Source: Xenopus tropicalis (Eukaryota; Chordata; Amphibia; Anura; Pipidae). Taken from it: DNA of 64,000 nucleotides. The notes beneath the pieces are model-generated. The model was not told the origin of the DNA and made no database searches. It saw only the letters and a list, made by a program, of their open reading frames with translations. The stretch is taken from assembly GCF_000004195.4 (NCBI RefSeq), contig NC_030677.2, positions 44,269,142 to 44,333,141 on the forward strand, in the 5' to 3' direction. Position 1 is the stretch's first letter, and each line of letters begins with the position of its first letter. Below are positions 12,120 to 21,655 of the stretch, piece after piece. A program made the position numbers and the translations under genes.

Positions 12120-12335
12120 TTAAGGGCCATGACAGACGGGGAGATTTACCATGGGCGACTAATCTCCCCGAAATGCCAGTGGGATGGCACAAGCGGCGCG
12201 GCAATTTGCAGAAAACGCCGAAGTTGCCTTGAGAGGAAACTTCGGCGATTTTGGCACCGCTTATGTCATCACACCTGCGATTTATATTCTAGCCGGTGGG
12301 ATGGTAGACAAGGGAGATTTGTCTAAATACAACAC
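12120..12335. mobile_element. Palindromic 'gggcgactaatctcccc' MITE, copy 1
   Basis: Inverted halves: 'cggggagattta...gggcgactaatctccccgaaatgcc' on the left and 'gccggtgggatggtagacaagggagattt' on the right, with an inner stem 'gaagttgccttgagaggaaacttcggcg'. GC- and CpG-rich against its flanks. A second copy lies at 21077-21310. Confidence 0.7.
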
Positions 12336-13018
12336 AAAACTAATAGTGTGTCTTTTTCTTTTTTTTGATAATTCCATACCTGTATTACCAATCTCTTTTC
12401 ACCAAAGTTAATATTTTACTATACTTGACTGAAAGGTATGAGAATATCTTCTTCATGTGACCTCATAGGCCTTGGTTTCTAATGACATATGACAGGCATG
12501 AAGCGCTTCCAGTTACCAATGGTCAAAAATAGTCAGCGAGACAAAAATTTCAATCCAAAGTAGAAACAGCCTTATGTCATTAGTAATAGGAGCCTCATTG
12601 TTTTGGTGTATTCATAACATGCAGAATCGAACGCCAAGCCAAGAATGGCCGACAATAGCAAAACAAAACAAGGAGCTGCCAGTTTTTGCAAACACTTCCT
12701 CAAGAATGTAAAGTATGATACTTCCCAATAAAGCAGGCTAGCACAATTAACTGTGAGTGGTAAACAACTCCTTCCAAAGAATAGGTTTTGAAACACAATT
12801 CTGAGTAATCACACCAACATACAGTAAGGGACTCCCAAAAGCTACTGCATTAATAAGATCAATATACAGAAGCCAAATAATACTTAAAATAAAGGAAATG
12901 TTTTTTTTTTTTATTCTAACTTTCTGCCCATGCAATGAGCAGAGTTAAGATGGGCACACATAGCCAGATCCACTCATTTGGCAATGCACATGGTATTTGG
13001 CACTATGGCCAACAAATG
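12336..13018. other. Unique non-coding DNA
   Basis: Contains a T run at 12900-12912 but no gene or full repeat. The last bases (about 12940-13018) may be a degenerate 'ggccacacacgcagccagatccactcat'-type MITE fragment. Confidence 0.4.
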
Positions 13019-13082
13019 GATCACAGTATCCAAGGCTATTGTGATACTAATATCTACAGATAGTATTGTTGTTGGTATATAT
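13019..13082 (+). mobile_element. CR1/L2-like LINE tail, left part (split)
   Basis: The segment matches 62340-62400 ('attgtgatactaa', 'atctacag', 'tagtattg', 'gttggtatatat') and continues after the hAT insertion at 14138. The last eight bases, GTATATAT (13075-13082), are the left target duplication of the inserted element. Confidence 0.85.
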
Positions 13083-14137
13083 CAGTGCTGTCCAACTGGC
13101 GGCCCGCGACCCCCCTCTGTGTGGCCCCCCAACTGTCTGGCTGCTTTGATGGCTTACCTTTGTGTTAGCTTTAAATGGTATCAGTACTGAGATTAACTGG
13201 CCCCCTGCATGGTTCTCACCTCAGATTCAGCCTGTAATCCCGCTGTATTGTTTAAACATGTAATCCCCTGTGTTTTTCACACCTTTTAGTTTCTGCATTG
13301 TTCACCCCCTGCAGTGTTCACACCTGAGGCTCAAGCTGTAATCACCCACATTGTTCAACTGTTCACACCTCAGACATTGTATGTAGTGCCTGGACTATGC
13401 TGCCTGTGTATATGGCACACACAGAAAGCATAGGGGAGGCAAAGTATGGCACATAGGCAGGATAGGGCAGGGAAAGTATGGAACACACAGGCAGCATATG
13501 GCAGGCAGAGTATGGCACACACTGGCAGCATAGGGCAGATAGAGTATGGCACACACAGGCAGCATAGGGGAGGCAAAGTATGGCACATAGGCAGTATAGG
13601 GCAGGGAAGGTATGGAACACACAGTCAGCATAGGGCAGGTAGAGTATGGCACACATAGGCAGCATAAGGGAGGCAGAGTGCTGCCTGTGTGTGCCATACT
13701 CTGCCTGCCCTATGCTGCCTGTGTGTGCCATACTCTACCTGCCCTATGCTGACTGTGAGAGGTGAACCTGGCAGGGGTTTGTTCTGGGAGTTTGTTAGTA
13801 GTTGGAAATAGCCATTAAATGGTCCCTAAGGTGTGTAGTTATGTTGCTGGGGGTTGCTGTGCTATCCACAGGGGAGGAGGAGGCATATGGATTTAAGGGT
13901 GTGTCTTAATATTACATAATATAATTCTTTCATATATGAATAACTGTTGATATCCCCGCAGTGAGGACCAAGCATTTGGGTTTTTGCTGCACTACCACCA
14001 TTGTGATAAAATGGGTGTGGTTTGAAGTGGGTGTGGTTAAAAAGGGGAGTGGCCAAAACTGGCTTCCATTAGCGGCCCTCCACCATTTATGCTAGAGAAA
14101 TTCCGGCCCTCGGCACCGCAGAAGTTGGACAGCACTG
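13083..14137 (+). mobile_element. hAT-like element with internal minisatellite, copy 1
   Basis: Begins CAGTGCTGTCCAACTGG and ends with its inverse AGTTGGACAGCACTG, giving a 15 bp terminal inverted repeat, CAGTGCTGTCCAACT. An identical 8 bp target duplication GTATATAT lies at 13075-13082 and 14138-14145. Ends of the form CAG...CTG with 8 bp duplications define hAT elements. Length 1,055 bp, with no transposase, so it depends on one in trans. Order: CpG-rich 'ggcggcccgcgacccccc' end, 'cctgcagtgttcacacctgaggct' blocks, a 33-34 bp minisatellite, an AT-rich part, then 'gtgggtgtggttaaaaaggggagtggcc' and the 'ccggccctcggcaccgcagaagttgg' end. The related copy 54541-55573 is in the opposite orientation. 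Confidence 0.93.
13394..13757. repeat. 33-34 bp minisatellite inside hAT copy 1, with higher-order period and inversion
   Basis: The unit is of the form ggcagcatagggcaggtaga + gtatggcacacaca. About eight direct units run to 13679. Two further units, about 13680-13757, are inverted ('tgccatactctgcctgccct'). The block 'aggggaggcaaagtatggc' recurs at 13432 and 13566, exactly 134 bp apart, so four basic units form a higher-order unit. Long open frames on both strands here are only a consequence of stop-free repeats. Confidence 0.9.
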
Positions 14138-14262
14138 GTATATATGGTTTATGTATGTGAGTGTATAGATAGGTCAGTATGGGTTTGTGGGCGCTGGGTT
14201 TACTTGAAAGGGTTGAACTTGATGGACTCTGGTCTTTTTTCAACCCTATGTAACTATGTAAT
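14138..14262 (+). mobile_element. CR1/L2-like LINE tail, right part
   Basis: Starts with the right duplication GTATATAT, then 'gtgagtgtatagataggtca', 'ttgatggactctggtctttt' and the terminal ATGTAACTATGTAA. It continues the tail interrupted at 13082 and matches 62400-62531. The ATGTAACT micro-repeat at the very end is the 3' tail of this LINE family. Confidence 0.88.
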
Positions 14263-14690
14263 ACAGTGGAGCCTATAGAGACTCATTGGATGAGGGCCAC
14301 ATAAATGTTCCAATACAGTCCTCATCCGATGGGATATTTTAACCTGCCTGAATGATATCTGCCTGTTTTTTTGATCTGGTAGGCCTGCCAGTGCCTTGCC
14401 ACCATTCTTTTTTATGCACTCCGGGCAGGGGTCAGGTGGTTACATCATGGGGGCAGGCTGTAATATTATGGGGTGGGTTGGGTGATGACAGAGGTGGGAT
14501 GGGTGATGTTCAGGGCAGAACTATGATGTGGCGATTAGTTGAACACTGTCTGTCAAGAAGAGTCCTGCCTGGACTTTCTAATTTAAAAAACAGAAACACA
14601 GTTTTGACCCAGACAGTTCTTTCCAAAATCTGGGCTGGCTGGGTTAAAACTGGACAGGTGGCAACCCTACCTTTCAGTAGTGTGGAGGCA
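14263..14690. other. Decayed 'ggtggcaaccct' repeat
   Basis: The right end 'tgggttaaaactggacaggt' followed by ggcaaccctac matches the end of a common Xenopus dispersed repeat. The left part (from about 14370, 'gtgccttgccaccattc', then 'tcaggtggttacatcatggg') is compatible. Boundaries are poor. The open frame at 14352-14699 lies in this material and has no recognisable domain. Confidence 0.4.
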
Positions 14691-15529
14691 TTGAGTTAGC
14701 AACTTTTATTGACCCACTTATGGCTTTCTTTAGTTTAAAGAGATGTGAAGAGCTCCATTTAATGCTCCCACTGCTATAAATAAGGAGCTCATTATACAAG
14801 GGTTTTATCTTGGAGGAGAATCTGATCAAATATCTTCTCTTCCTTCCACAATTGCTCTAATGAACCAAAGAGTTGGACTGGGTGTAAAATGAAATTACTC
14901 TTTTGTTGCACTAATGGGGAAAAATTTTACAACCCAAGCTCACTTCAGTTGGCTTAACTAATAGCAACATGTTATGTGAGTAAATGTAAGTGGCTGATTA
15001 ACAGAACAAGCCTGCAGAAACATGCTTTGTATTTCATCTTCTTAATTAGATTTGCATATCTGCGTTACTTTTCCATGTTACTGAGTCCAAATATTCAGCA
15101 TACTTTGCGAGCAGGAAGCTTCATATTTTACATTCAGACACCAAGAGCATAAATAGAGGAAGCTTGTTCAAATCAGGTCGGTGAGTTTCGCTGAAACAAT
15201 GAAGGGAAAAGGCCACTCTCATAATTTAACCTAATCATGGCACTTTGCATTATCTGTCCCTCGCACTTCTGTGACATGAAAAAGACAGCAAGAAACATTT
15301 TAGGCAGTGCTTTACAGAGACTGTTTAATCACTGAAACTGATTAACAACTAGCATTATTATTTGTAGATGTAGCTATTGACAGGAATAAAAACTTGAGTA
15401 GGTTAGAATGTTCCTATTTCAAAGGTTATGCTTGTTTGGCCAGGTTGTGAAATGAGAAAGTATTTGAAGAATTTGTCCATTTGGTGGGTGATATAGTGCT
15501 ACTGCAATCACATTGCAATGAAGGGGATA
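14691..15529. other. Unique DNA with a candidate enhancer-like patch
   Basis: Nothing coding. At about 15035-15160 there is 'cttaattagatttgcatatc', combining a homeodomain core and a POU octamer (ATTTGCAT), set in low-repeat sequence. Whether it is conserved cannot be seen here. Confidence 0.3.
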
Positions 15530-15722
15530 GTAGAAGTTGGAGCGAGGACTGCATCAATGATCCATTGCGGTCCCAAATCCAAGGAAAAATTAAGACAATT
15601 TTTGTCCAGATATCGGTTGGGGAGGCCTGTTGGAGGGCCCCATACACGGGCAGATAAGCTGCCGAGTTGGTCTTAAGGACCCAAATTGGCAGCTAAAATC
15701 TGCCCGTGTATGGCCACCTTAA
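15530..15722. mobile_element. 'ccatacacgggcagat' MITE, copy 1
   Basis: Contains 'ggccccatacacgggcagat' and its inverse 'atctgcccgtgtatggccac' about 60 bp apart, separated by 'gccgagttggtcttaaggac', plus a left extension 'cagatatcggttggggaggc'. Family relatives are at 49650-49851 and 25387-25428. Left boundary uncertain. Confidence 0.65.
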
Positions 15723-16439
15723 GTGTGCAGTACTGCGGTTATTTCTTTTTAAAGAAATGGAAAATGGAAGCAGCAGTCAGTGGCAGAAAAAATGCCCCAT
15801 CCCGTCAGAGACAGAATTCAGTGAGCAGTAAAAACAATGTGTGGCAATAGCCTAAAGCTAGCCTTGCACAGTCAGATCCATTCACAGTCCACTTTCTGGA
15901 GGGGCCAGATTGGCAGTTTTTATTGGTCCACTATGGCCATATTAATTTGCCTGTCTCAGGAAAAAAACACACTATTTTTGGCAGTGTGCACCTTCAGCTA
16001 TTGGTTTGTGCTGTAAATTGTACAGTAATCAGCAACAAGCTGCAGGCTGGGCTACACTGATACAGAGCTTTTCTGTCAGCATCTTGTCCTGCTAAACTGC
16101 TCTGCCACATTCACTTCCCAAATGTTATTATTTCCTCTGCTACTAGAGGTGCTGCCATAATGTCTGTTAATAATCACAGATAAATTCAGCTATAAATTGG
16201 ACTGATTTTATTTTTGATACCAGAAGAGCCCTGTGACCATAGCTAATTACCCCCCCACATAGTTAAATCTAAAGGCATGCTACTCCTACACGTTGATATA
16301 TTTTGTGAATGGGGGCAGGACAGTTATGTGGCTAAATACCTGGAGTGTACAGCGTAACTCTCACACACACACACACTGGCTCCATGGCAGAGGCAAGGTG
16401 ACACATCCCTCACAAGAGCTGGCTGAATAGGTAGCCCCC
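15723..16439. other. Region just upstream of the CpG-rich segment
   Basis: Mostly unique. 15851-15945 looks like a worn 'taaagctggccatacac' MITE. A (CA)n run of seven to eight units sits at 16361-16377. No clear TATA box is placed at a useful distance from 16440. Confidence 0.35.
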
Positions 16440-16735
16440 TAGAGAGCAGTGAAGGGAGGTCTCACAGGCTGAGGCAGACAAGTCCGGCGTCTCCTGCTGG
16501 AAATAGCTCACATGCTCCCTGGACAGTAGCAGCTGCAATTCCTCCACTAACGCTGCCCGTGTGTCTCTTCCTGCCCCGCAGCCGCTTGGATTTGCCCAAG
16601 AGCGAAACTCCCAGAGAGGCGAGAAACCTGTACCGCGGCTTCATCCACACACACAAGCCCCGGAGCCCGGGCTCCCCCCTACCTGCGCGCTTGCACTCGC
16701 CCAAAGCGCTCAAAGCACCTGCTCCTCGGTAAGTG
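16440..16735 (+). promoter_or_regulatory. CpG-rich segment, candidate promoter / first-exon region
   Basis: I count about 17 CpG dinucleotides in roughly 250 bp (16480-16730), against very few in the flanking kilobases, with GC content well over half. This is not a recognised CpG-rich MITE: there are no inverted ends and no similar copy elsewhere in the window. The two ATGs upstream of or inside it open very short frames (16384: 5 codons to TGA; 16512: 5 codons to TAG), which fits 5' UTR. A strong donor (TCG|GTAAGT at 16728/16729) closes it on the plus strand. CpG clustering next to a donor is the usual look of a vertebrate first exon. The gene is not identifiable. Confidence 0.5.
16582..16728 (+). 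other. Candidate 147 bp exon (coding or 5' UTR), gene unknown
   Basis: Seen directly: a textbook 3' splice site precedes 16582 (branch-like CTAAC at about 16546-16550, then a pyrimidine-rich run ending ccccgcag), and a consensus donor GTAAGT follows 16728. The enclosed 147 bp is divisible by three and has no stop in any plus-strand frame. The frame starting at 16583 gives 48 codons with a GC-rich third position and a plausible Lys/Arg/Ser/Pro-rich sequence, beginning RLDLPKSETPREARNLYRGF. The frame starting at 16582 gives PLGFAQERNSQRGEKP. I do not recognise either peptide. If the acceptor is unused, the same donor could end a non-coding first exon starting further upstream. The minus strand also has an open frame here (16773-16462), which I regard as a shadow. 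No neighbouring exon could be identified in the window. Confidence 0.4.
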
Positions 16736-16929
16736 GCCAAGACCAAATGCTCTTTGTGGGGGGGTTTATCCACCCGTACCTTTATCTTCCTTGTGCAGAG
16801 AAGCAGATGTGAATGTGGGTTATTTATTGCTGCAGTGCGTGTGTGTTTGCCAAGTGCTGCTTAGTGCTAAGCCCATGACACCATGAATGTTTGTTTTGTT
16901 CAGAAATAACCTAATGATGGGTCATATTT

Positions 16930-17125
16930 CTTTTGGGTCAGTAGCTGTTGCTGAACTACAACTTCCAGCAGCACTTCCAGCTGCCATTGCACTACAACTT
17001 CCAGCACCTTCATTTGTTGCTGATCTCCCACAATCTCCAGCTGTTGCACAACTGAAAATACCAATTCTCCCAGCTGCTGTTGGACTGCTGCTGGGGGTTC
17101 CACATTAGCAGCTGGAGGGCAGCAT
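16930..17125 (+). repeat. Degenerate 'ctacaacttccagc' repeats
   Basis: At least two good copies of 'actacaacttccagca' (about 16955 and 16990) and several weaker ones around 'gctgttgctgaa', 'ctcccacaatctccagctgt' and 'tctcccagctgctgttgg'. This is a common vertebrate dispersed phrase resembling the ZNF143/SBF site. The overlapping open frames on both strands are low-complexity, with no protein support. Confidence 0.55.
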
Positions 17126-17812
17126 GTTTGACTACTGTCATGTTTTGAAACCATTTTAGATAAGTCAGTTGCTTATTTTACAAACAGGTGTGTTGTTACC
17201 TGCCTAATGGGCTGTCCGTTTCAGGTTTAATTACTTGTTATTTAATATACACTGTGCATTGTGTTTCTGTCATTGTGTGTCATTCCTTTCAGATAATAAA
17301 AGAACAGCCTTTCCTTGTTGCTTGTCAACTGCAGCGTGAAAATAAACTACCCAAAATAACATAATTTCCCTCGCCAGTGCTCAGCGAATTTGTGTGTGTG
17401 TGTAGGTTCTGATAGTGCACCTTACCCAAAGGATATACTCATGGCATACATGGGTTATACATTGGTAAAGGTAAACATGGGCATATAAGCATGAGCATTT
17501 GGGGTGTTTTTCAGGTGTAAAACCTGGGGCCCTTCATCTGTTGGTGGATTACTATTCTAAGGTTAATTTTGCCAAGCTGAAAGAGTCCAGCTTAAAATGT
17601 AAGGGCTATGGTACACAGCATAATTCCAGGTGTTTTGTCACCTTTATGACTAATAGCTATGTCCCTGGAATCTCTCCTTGTTGATTTTAGTGTCAGTCGT
17701 CTGTACCTGCAGGTGCCACTCGCAGCAGATGGCTGTGTGCCGTAGCCCAAATAAGTATAGCCTTTTCAATGTGTTAGACCCTAAACTTAAAGTTAAATTA
17801 CAATTTATGGGT

Positions 17813-17970
17813 TAATGTAATAAACCTTCCAAAGTTTAATCCTGGTCCAGTAACCCCTAGCAACCATTGGACATGTAGCTTTTCTTTTCACCTGCTTGAA
17901 GGCAAATCTTTGATTGGCATCCTTGGGTTATTCAACCTAATGTAAATTTTATAGCTTTTATTACATTACC
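17813..17970. mobile_element. Hairpin MITE of the 'taacccatagcaacc' family, copy 1
   Basis: Left arm 'taatgtaataaacc...gtaacccctagcaaccat' and right arm 'gattggcatccttgggttat...ttttattacatta' are degenerate inverted halves around 'tcacctgcttgaaggcaaat'. Related copies: 19495-19642 and 41048-41207. Confidence 0.55.
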
Positions 17971-18043
17971 CCTATTGGTGCCTTATAGGTGGTCCTGTTA
18001 TTGGTACCCTAGTACCCGATTAATGGTTAAAATTTTACTGCAT

Positions 18044-18165
18044 AAATTGAAAAACAAAAAAATATAAAAACAAAAGTGCTACAAAACATGCAAACTAACT
18101 GCAAATGCCACTGTCTAGACAATTCTGAGTTAGTTTTTAAGGTGACTTACCCCTTTAAATATGCA
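18044..18165 (+). mobile_element. Remnant of 'aaggtgaactacccctttaa' MITE
   Basis: Ends 'ttaaggtgacttaccccttt' preceded by 'attgaaaaacaaaaaaatat', matching the right-hand half of the element at 31991-32428. The left half is lost. Confidence 0.4.
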
Positions 18166-19494
18166 GGGGTGATTAATTTGTAAACAGGTCATTGCCTGTT
18201 CCACACAGGGCCCCCCTTCCGTCTCACCATCAGTCTACTGTAAATACCATCCCCAGTGTATGGTGATACCTAGTATCACTAAACACTTGAGCTATCCCGG
18301 GCAGATGTAGCATTACGCTCTGGAGTCCTTTCTTAAGACAGGAGACGCCAGGCCTCATTTAGGATGCCTTCTTTTTTTAGACTTGTAACCACCTTGCTTT
18401 CCACTTCGACTTCCTACTTGTAATGACAATATAGTCACACGCCTGAAGTATCCGGCTTTCTCTGTGCCGCCCTGTTAGTTCAGAGCCCTTTATAGAGCTA
18501 ACAGTGCCACACTGACAGCCTGAGTGCGTTGGCTGAAGTAATTTTCCTTTACATTGGAATCTAAAAAGATGATGAGATGGGAGAAGAATCTCTCTGATAA
18601 GAGTTTACAAATACAGAGCATAGTTTCATTCCTAGGGGAAATATTAACAAGAGTAACAGGAGGTAACCTTGCTCTGCTATGTGCTGGCTGCCATGCCATA
18701 CACCTTTCTTTCTAAATACACAACTGGAGATAGAACTCTTTTATAAGGACATTAAGAGTTTGTGCTAAAAATGCAGATTGTGCCTGGTTTGCCAAATAAG
18801 GAGCAAACTAACGGGTGCCTTGGTACATGGGAGCCCTGTAATTAATGCTGGTTTTGAGGAGATGTTATTTCCAGGGCTTCATTTGCACATTACACCTACA
18901 CATGCTACTGATTTGTATCTAATAAATTAATCACTGTAACACAGTAACTATGGCCAGCAATTTTGTTCTCTTATTCTGAATTTTGCAATTTGCATCCATT
19001 TTTACACTGTTGCTACTCAGTTCCTGTACCAATCAAGTGAACATTGGAAATACTCATCCTGCACCAGGCCTGCAGCTGGAGTCTGCCTGGTATGTTACTT
19101 GCCGACCCCTGCTATATCTATATCCTGCTTTCACCCACCAGTGTATAGTGCAGATTATTACAGGGGAAAAAATGAAGCTTTTTTTCCAATAAACAATCCA
19201 CCTCCTTACTGTAACCAAGAGAATCCACCAAAGGGGATGCAAAGCAAGAACCACCTACAGCAATGTACTCAGAAACGGGTTTAGGGCATTGCTCCTTGCC
19301 TTACTGTATGCATGGTGCATGTGTCAGAATAATGCCCCATACTGGCACAGCATGTTAGGTACAAGGAACGTCAAAATAACAATCACACAATCAGATCATT
19401 ACATTATGGTATATTGGCACAATCTCCAGGCAGACAGTTGCATATTATCATCACATGTAAATATGCATAATGCTTTAGGGGAGTCAACCCCCAT
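18166..19494. other. Unique non-coding DNA, nothing recognised
   Basis: No repeat family or gene supported. Short open frames on both strands carry no recognisable domain. Confidence 0.45.
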
Positions 19495-19642
19495 ATGTAA
19501 TAAAAGGAACAAAGCATGCCCAGGTGCAGCAACCCATAGCAACCAGTAAGTTGTTAACTTTTAAACAGGTGACCCCCCCATCCCGTTGACTGGTTGGTAT
19601 AGGTGACTAGGCCTTTATCAAAGTTTGCACCTTTTATTACAT
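19495..19642. mobile_element. Hairpin MITE of the 'taacccatagcaacc' family, copy 2
   Basis: Left arm atgtaataaaagga...caacccatagcaaccagta, right arm 'gactggttggtataggtgac...ttgcaccttttattacat', with the inner motif 'ttttaaacaggtgac'. The outer ATGTAATAAAAGG / CCTTTTATTACAT pair is near-perfect. Confidence 0.75.
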
Positions 19643-21076
19643 AACCCTAGGCTGCAGTTCTGTGTTACATTAGTGCAGTTGGAGCCACATTGGGGTAAAA
19701 CAATGAACATAAATGCATAATGTTATTTTCTTAAAACACCAATTTAAATTCAATAGAAATAACAGAATGTGATCTTAAGTTGCCAACTCAGAAAATATTA
19801 AAGGTTTAAATGTGCCAGTGAAGGTCACTAGCCAATCTAACTAATCAGTCTGGTGCTTGAGGCCAATGTTATTAATAGGGGAAAAACAAAACTATAGGAT
19901 TTTTTTCCAGAAAATGTGGAAATCCTAGTTGTAGGGTTGGGTTTGGCTTTTTTTAAGAGGCACCTTGGGGCACAACAGGAAAAAAGTAGTGTTGAGGGAC
20001 CACTTTGTATACAGTTTAGGTATATGACGCTATAGAAGAGCATAGGTATGTGGGGTAATGTGAAGAGGAACCTGCACCAAATTTGCAGCTCAAGTGTGCC
20101 CCTGGTAGACAAGAAAATTACTTGCCGGTTGCTTCTAATCAGTGTGTGTTGGAATGTATGCTTTGACATGTGTAATCTCTCTGCGTTGCATTGACAAGCT
20201 ATACTTCAGAGAGGAAATTAGCTGCAAGTATGCATGACCTAGCCACTATCAATGACACTTAAGGGCAGAAGTGCATAGCCTCAATTTCACAGGACTCTAA
20301 AAATAGTATATTATTAATTATCTCCCTTTTCTGTCAATCAGAGTCAGTTTTGTACTCTTTTCCTTTTAAATCAGTACATTTATTGTCCAGGGCTAATCAG
20401 AAATCTCTGCAATGCCACATTTATGTCCCTCCCTATTGTTGACATGATTCAGAGTCCATATCCAACAACATTAGGGTTAAAAAGTAGCATTTAAATCTAA
20501 ACTGGGATATTCCAAGCACATAAAAGCTTAAAGATCAAAAAGATGTTTGTTAATATTTGTGAATGTTTGCATAACTTTCTAATAATCCATTTGCAGTGCT
20601 CCTGCCCCTTTACATTTGCATGGATCACCATCTAATCCAGGCTGAAGGACATCCCATCCAGCTACGTTTAAATGCTCCAGCCTCGCCCATGGCACGTAAT
20701 CTTTACAATGTGCATCAGATAGTACGTGGATAGAAGTACACAGGCTAGGGGTGTTTATTTCAAAGGTGTTTGTTCCAGCAGAAAAGCTAAGGTTTAAACC
20801 TATAAAGGATGACTAAGGAAAGGAGAGCAAGATGAATAAAACTGTAAATATGACAAAATCTATGGTGTTTGCATTTATCTCACCGTACTAAGAACAAATT
20901 CTAAAAATGACTTAAGAATTCTTATTTTACAATAACCATTAAGGTTACTGGCAATACGGCTATTGTGGTACAGCATTTCAGCCTAGGCTGGCATAGTGCA
21001 ATTCAAGTCTTCCTATGTTTAGGAGGATAGTCTGAGGTTTAATTAGTGCTAGGGGTAGGCAGAGTAAGGACAGTGG
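19643..21076. other. Unique non-coding DNA, nothing recognised
   Basis: No gene or repeat recognised. The minus-strand frame 20169-19837 has no known domain. Confidence 0.45.
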
Positions 21077-21310
21077 CACACGGGGACATTAGTTGCCCAT
21101 GAAAAATCTTCACTATTGCAGGCGACTAATCTCCTTGACATGCCATCCCACCTGCAAGAATGTAAATCACTGGTGGGATAGCACATGTGTCAGTTTGGTC
21201 TTCCTTGCAAGGCAACTTTGGGCGACCGAAGTGATACGTATACCATCCCACTGGCAATTAACATTCTTGCCGGTGGGATGGCATGACGGGGGAGATTAGT
21301 CGCCCGCAAT
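21077..21310. mobile_element. Palindromic 'gggagattagtcgccc' MITE, copy 2
   Basis: Left 'gcgactaatctccttgacat' then 'gccatcccacctgcaagaat'. Right 'attcttgccggtgggatggc' then 'gggggagattagtcgcccgc'. The halves are inverted copies around 'ttgcaaggcaactttgggcg'. Same family as 12120-12335. Confidence 0.8.
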
Positions 21311-21612
21311 AGTGGCAATGGCATGGGGTTGAAACTTGGAGGTCAGTAAGTTACTCAACAGTGCAGTAAACATGAGTGAGATAGCCACCTGTGGGGGAAG
21401 CAGCAGTGGCGGCACGGGAGGGCTTGTGAACAACAAGAGGCACAAGAGTGAGGGGTAGCTTGTGAGTTACTAGCAGCAGAGGGGGCGGCATAGTTGCAAG
21501 TCGATCCTTGGGTGCCAGTAAAACTTGGTCCGGCACTAGGTATAATTGTATTATTTTGGTGCAGATTTCCGATACTGTATAATAGATGTCTTATATGGCA
21601 GTCCTTGTGCCC
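21311..21612. other. Short GC-moderate stretch, nothing recognised
   Basis: Contains 'agcagtggcggcacgggagg' and similar purine-rich sequence. No repeat ends or coding domain identified. Confidence 0.35.
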
Positions 21613-21655
21613 CTATTATGGAGCATATGGCGTGTACGCATATGCTCCAGAATAG
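21613..21655. repeat. Isolated 17 bp-stem hairpin
   Basis: CTATTATGGAGCATATG is followed after nine bases (gcgtgtacg) by CATATGCTCCAGAATAG, its inverse with one mismatch. No larger repeat encloses it that I can see. Confidence 0.75.

Noticed and set aside
13363..13731. Cys-rich minus-strand frame of 122 codons with overlapping frames
   Set aside because: Lies wholly in the minisatellite of hAT copy 1; repeated phrases such as CVCHT and LPYAA mirror the 33-34 bp unit.
13394..13757. CRISPR-like array
   Set aside because: Units are contiguous variants of one sequence with no unique spacers, inside a eukaryotic hAT element.
16462..16773. Minus-strand frame of 103 codons opposite the candidate exon
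   Set aside because: GC-rich DNA has few stops on either strand; splice signals support the plus strand.
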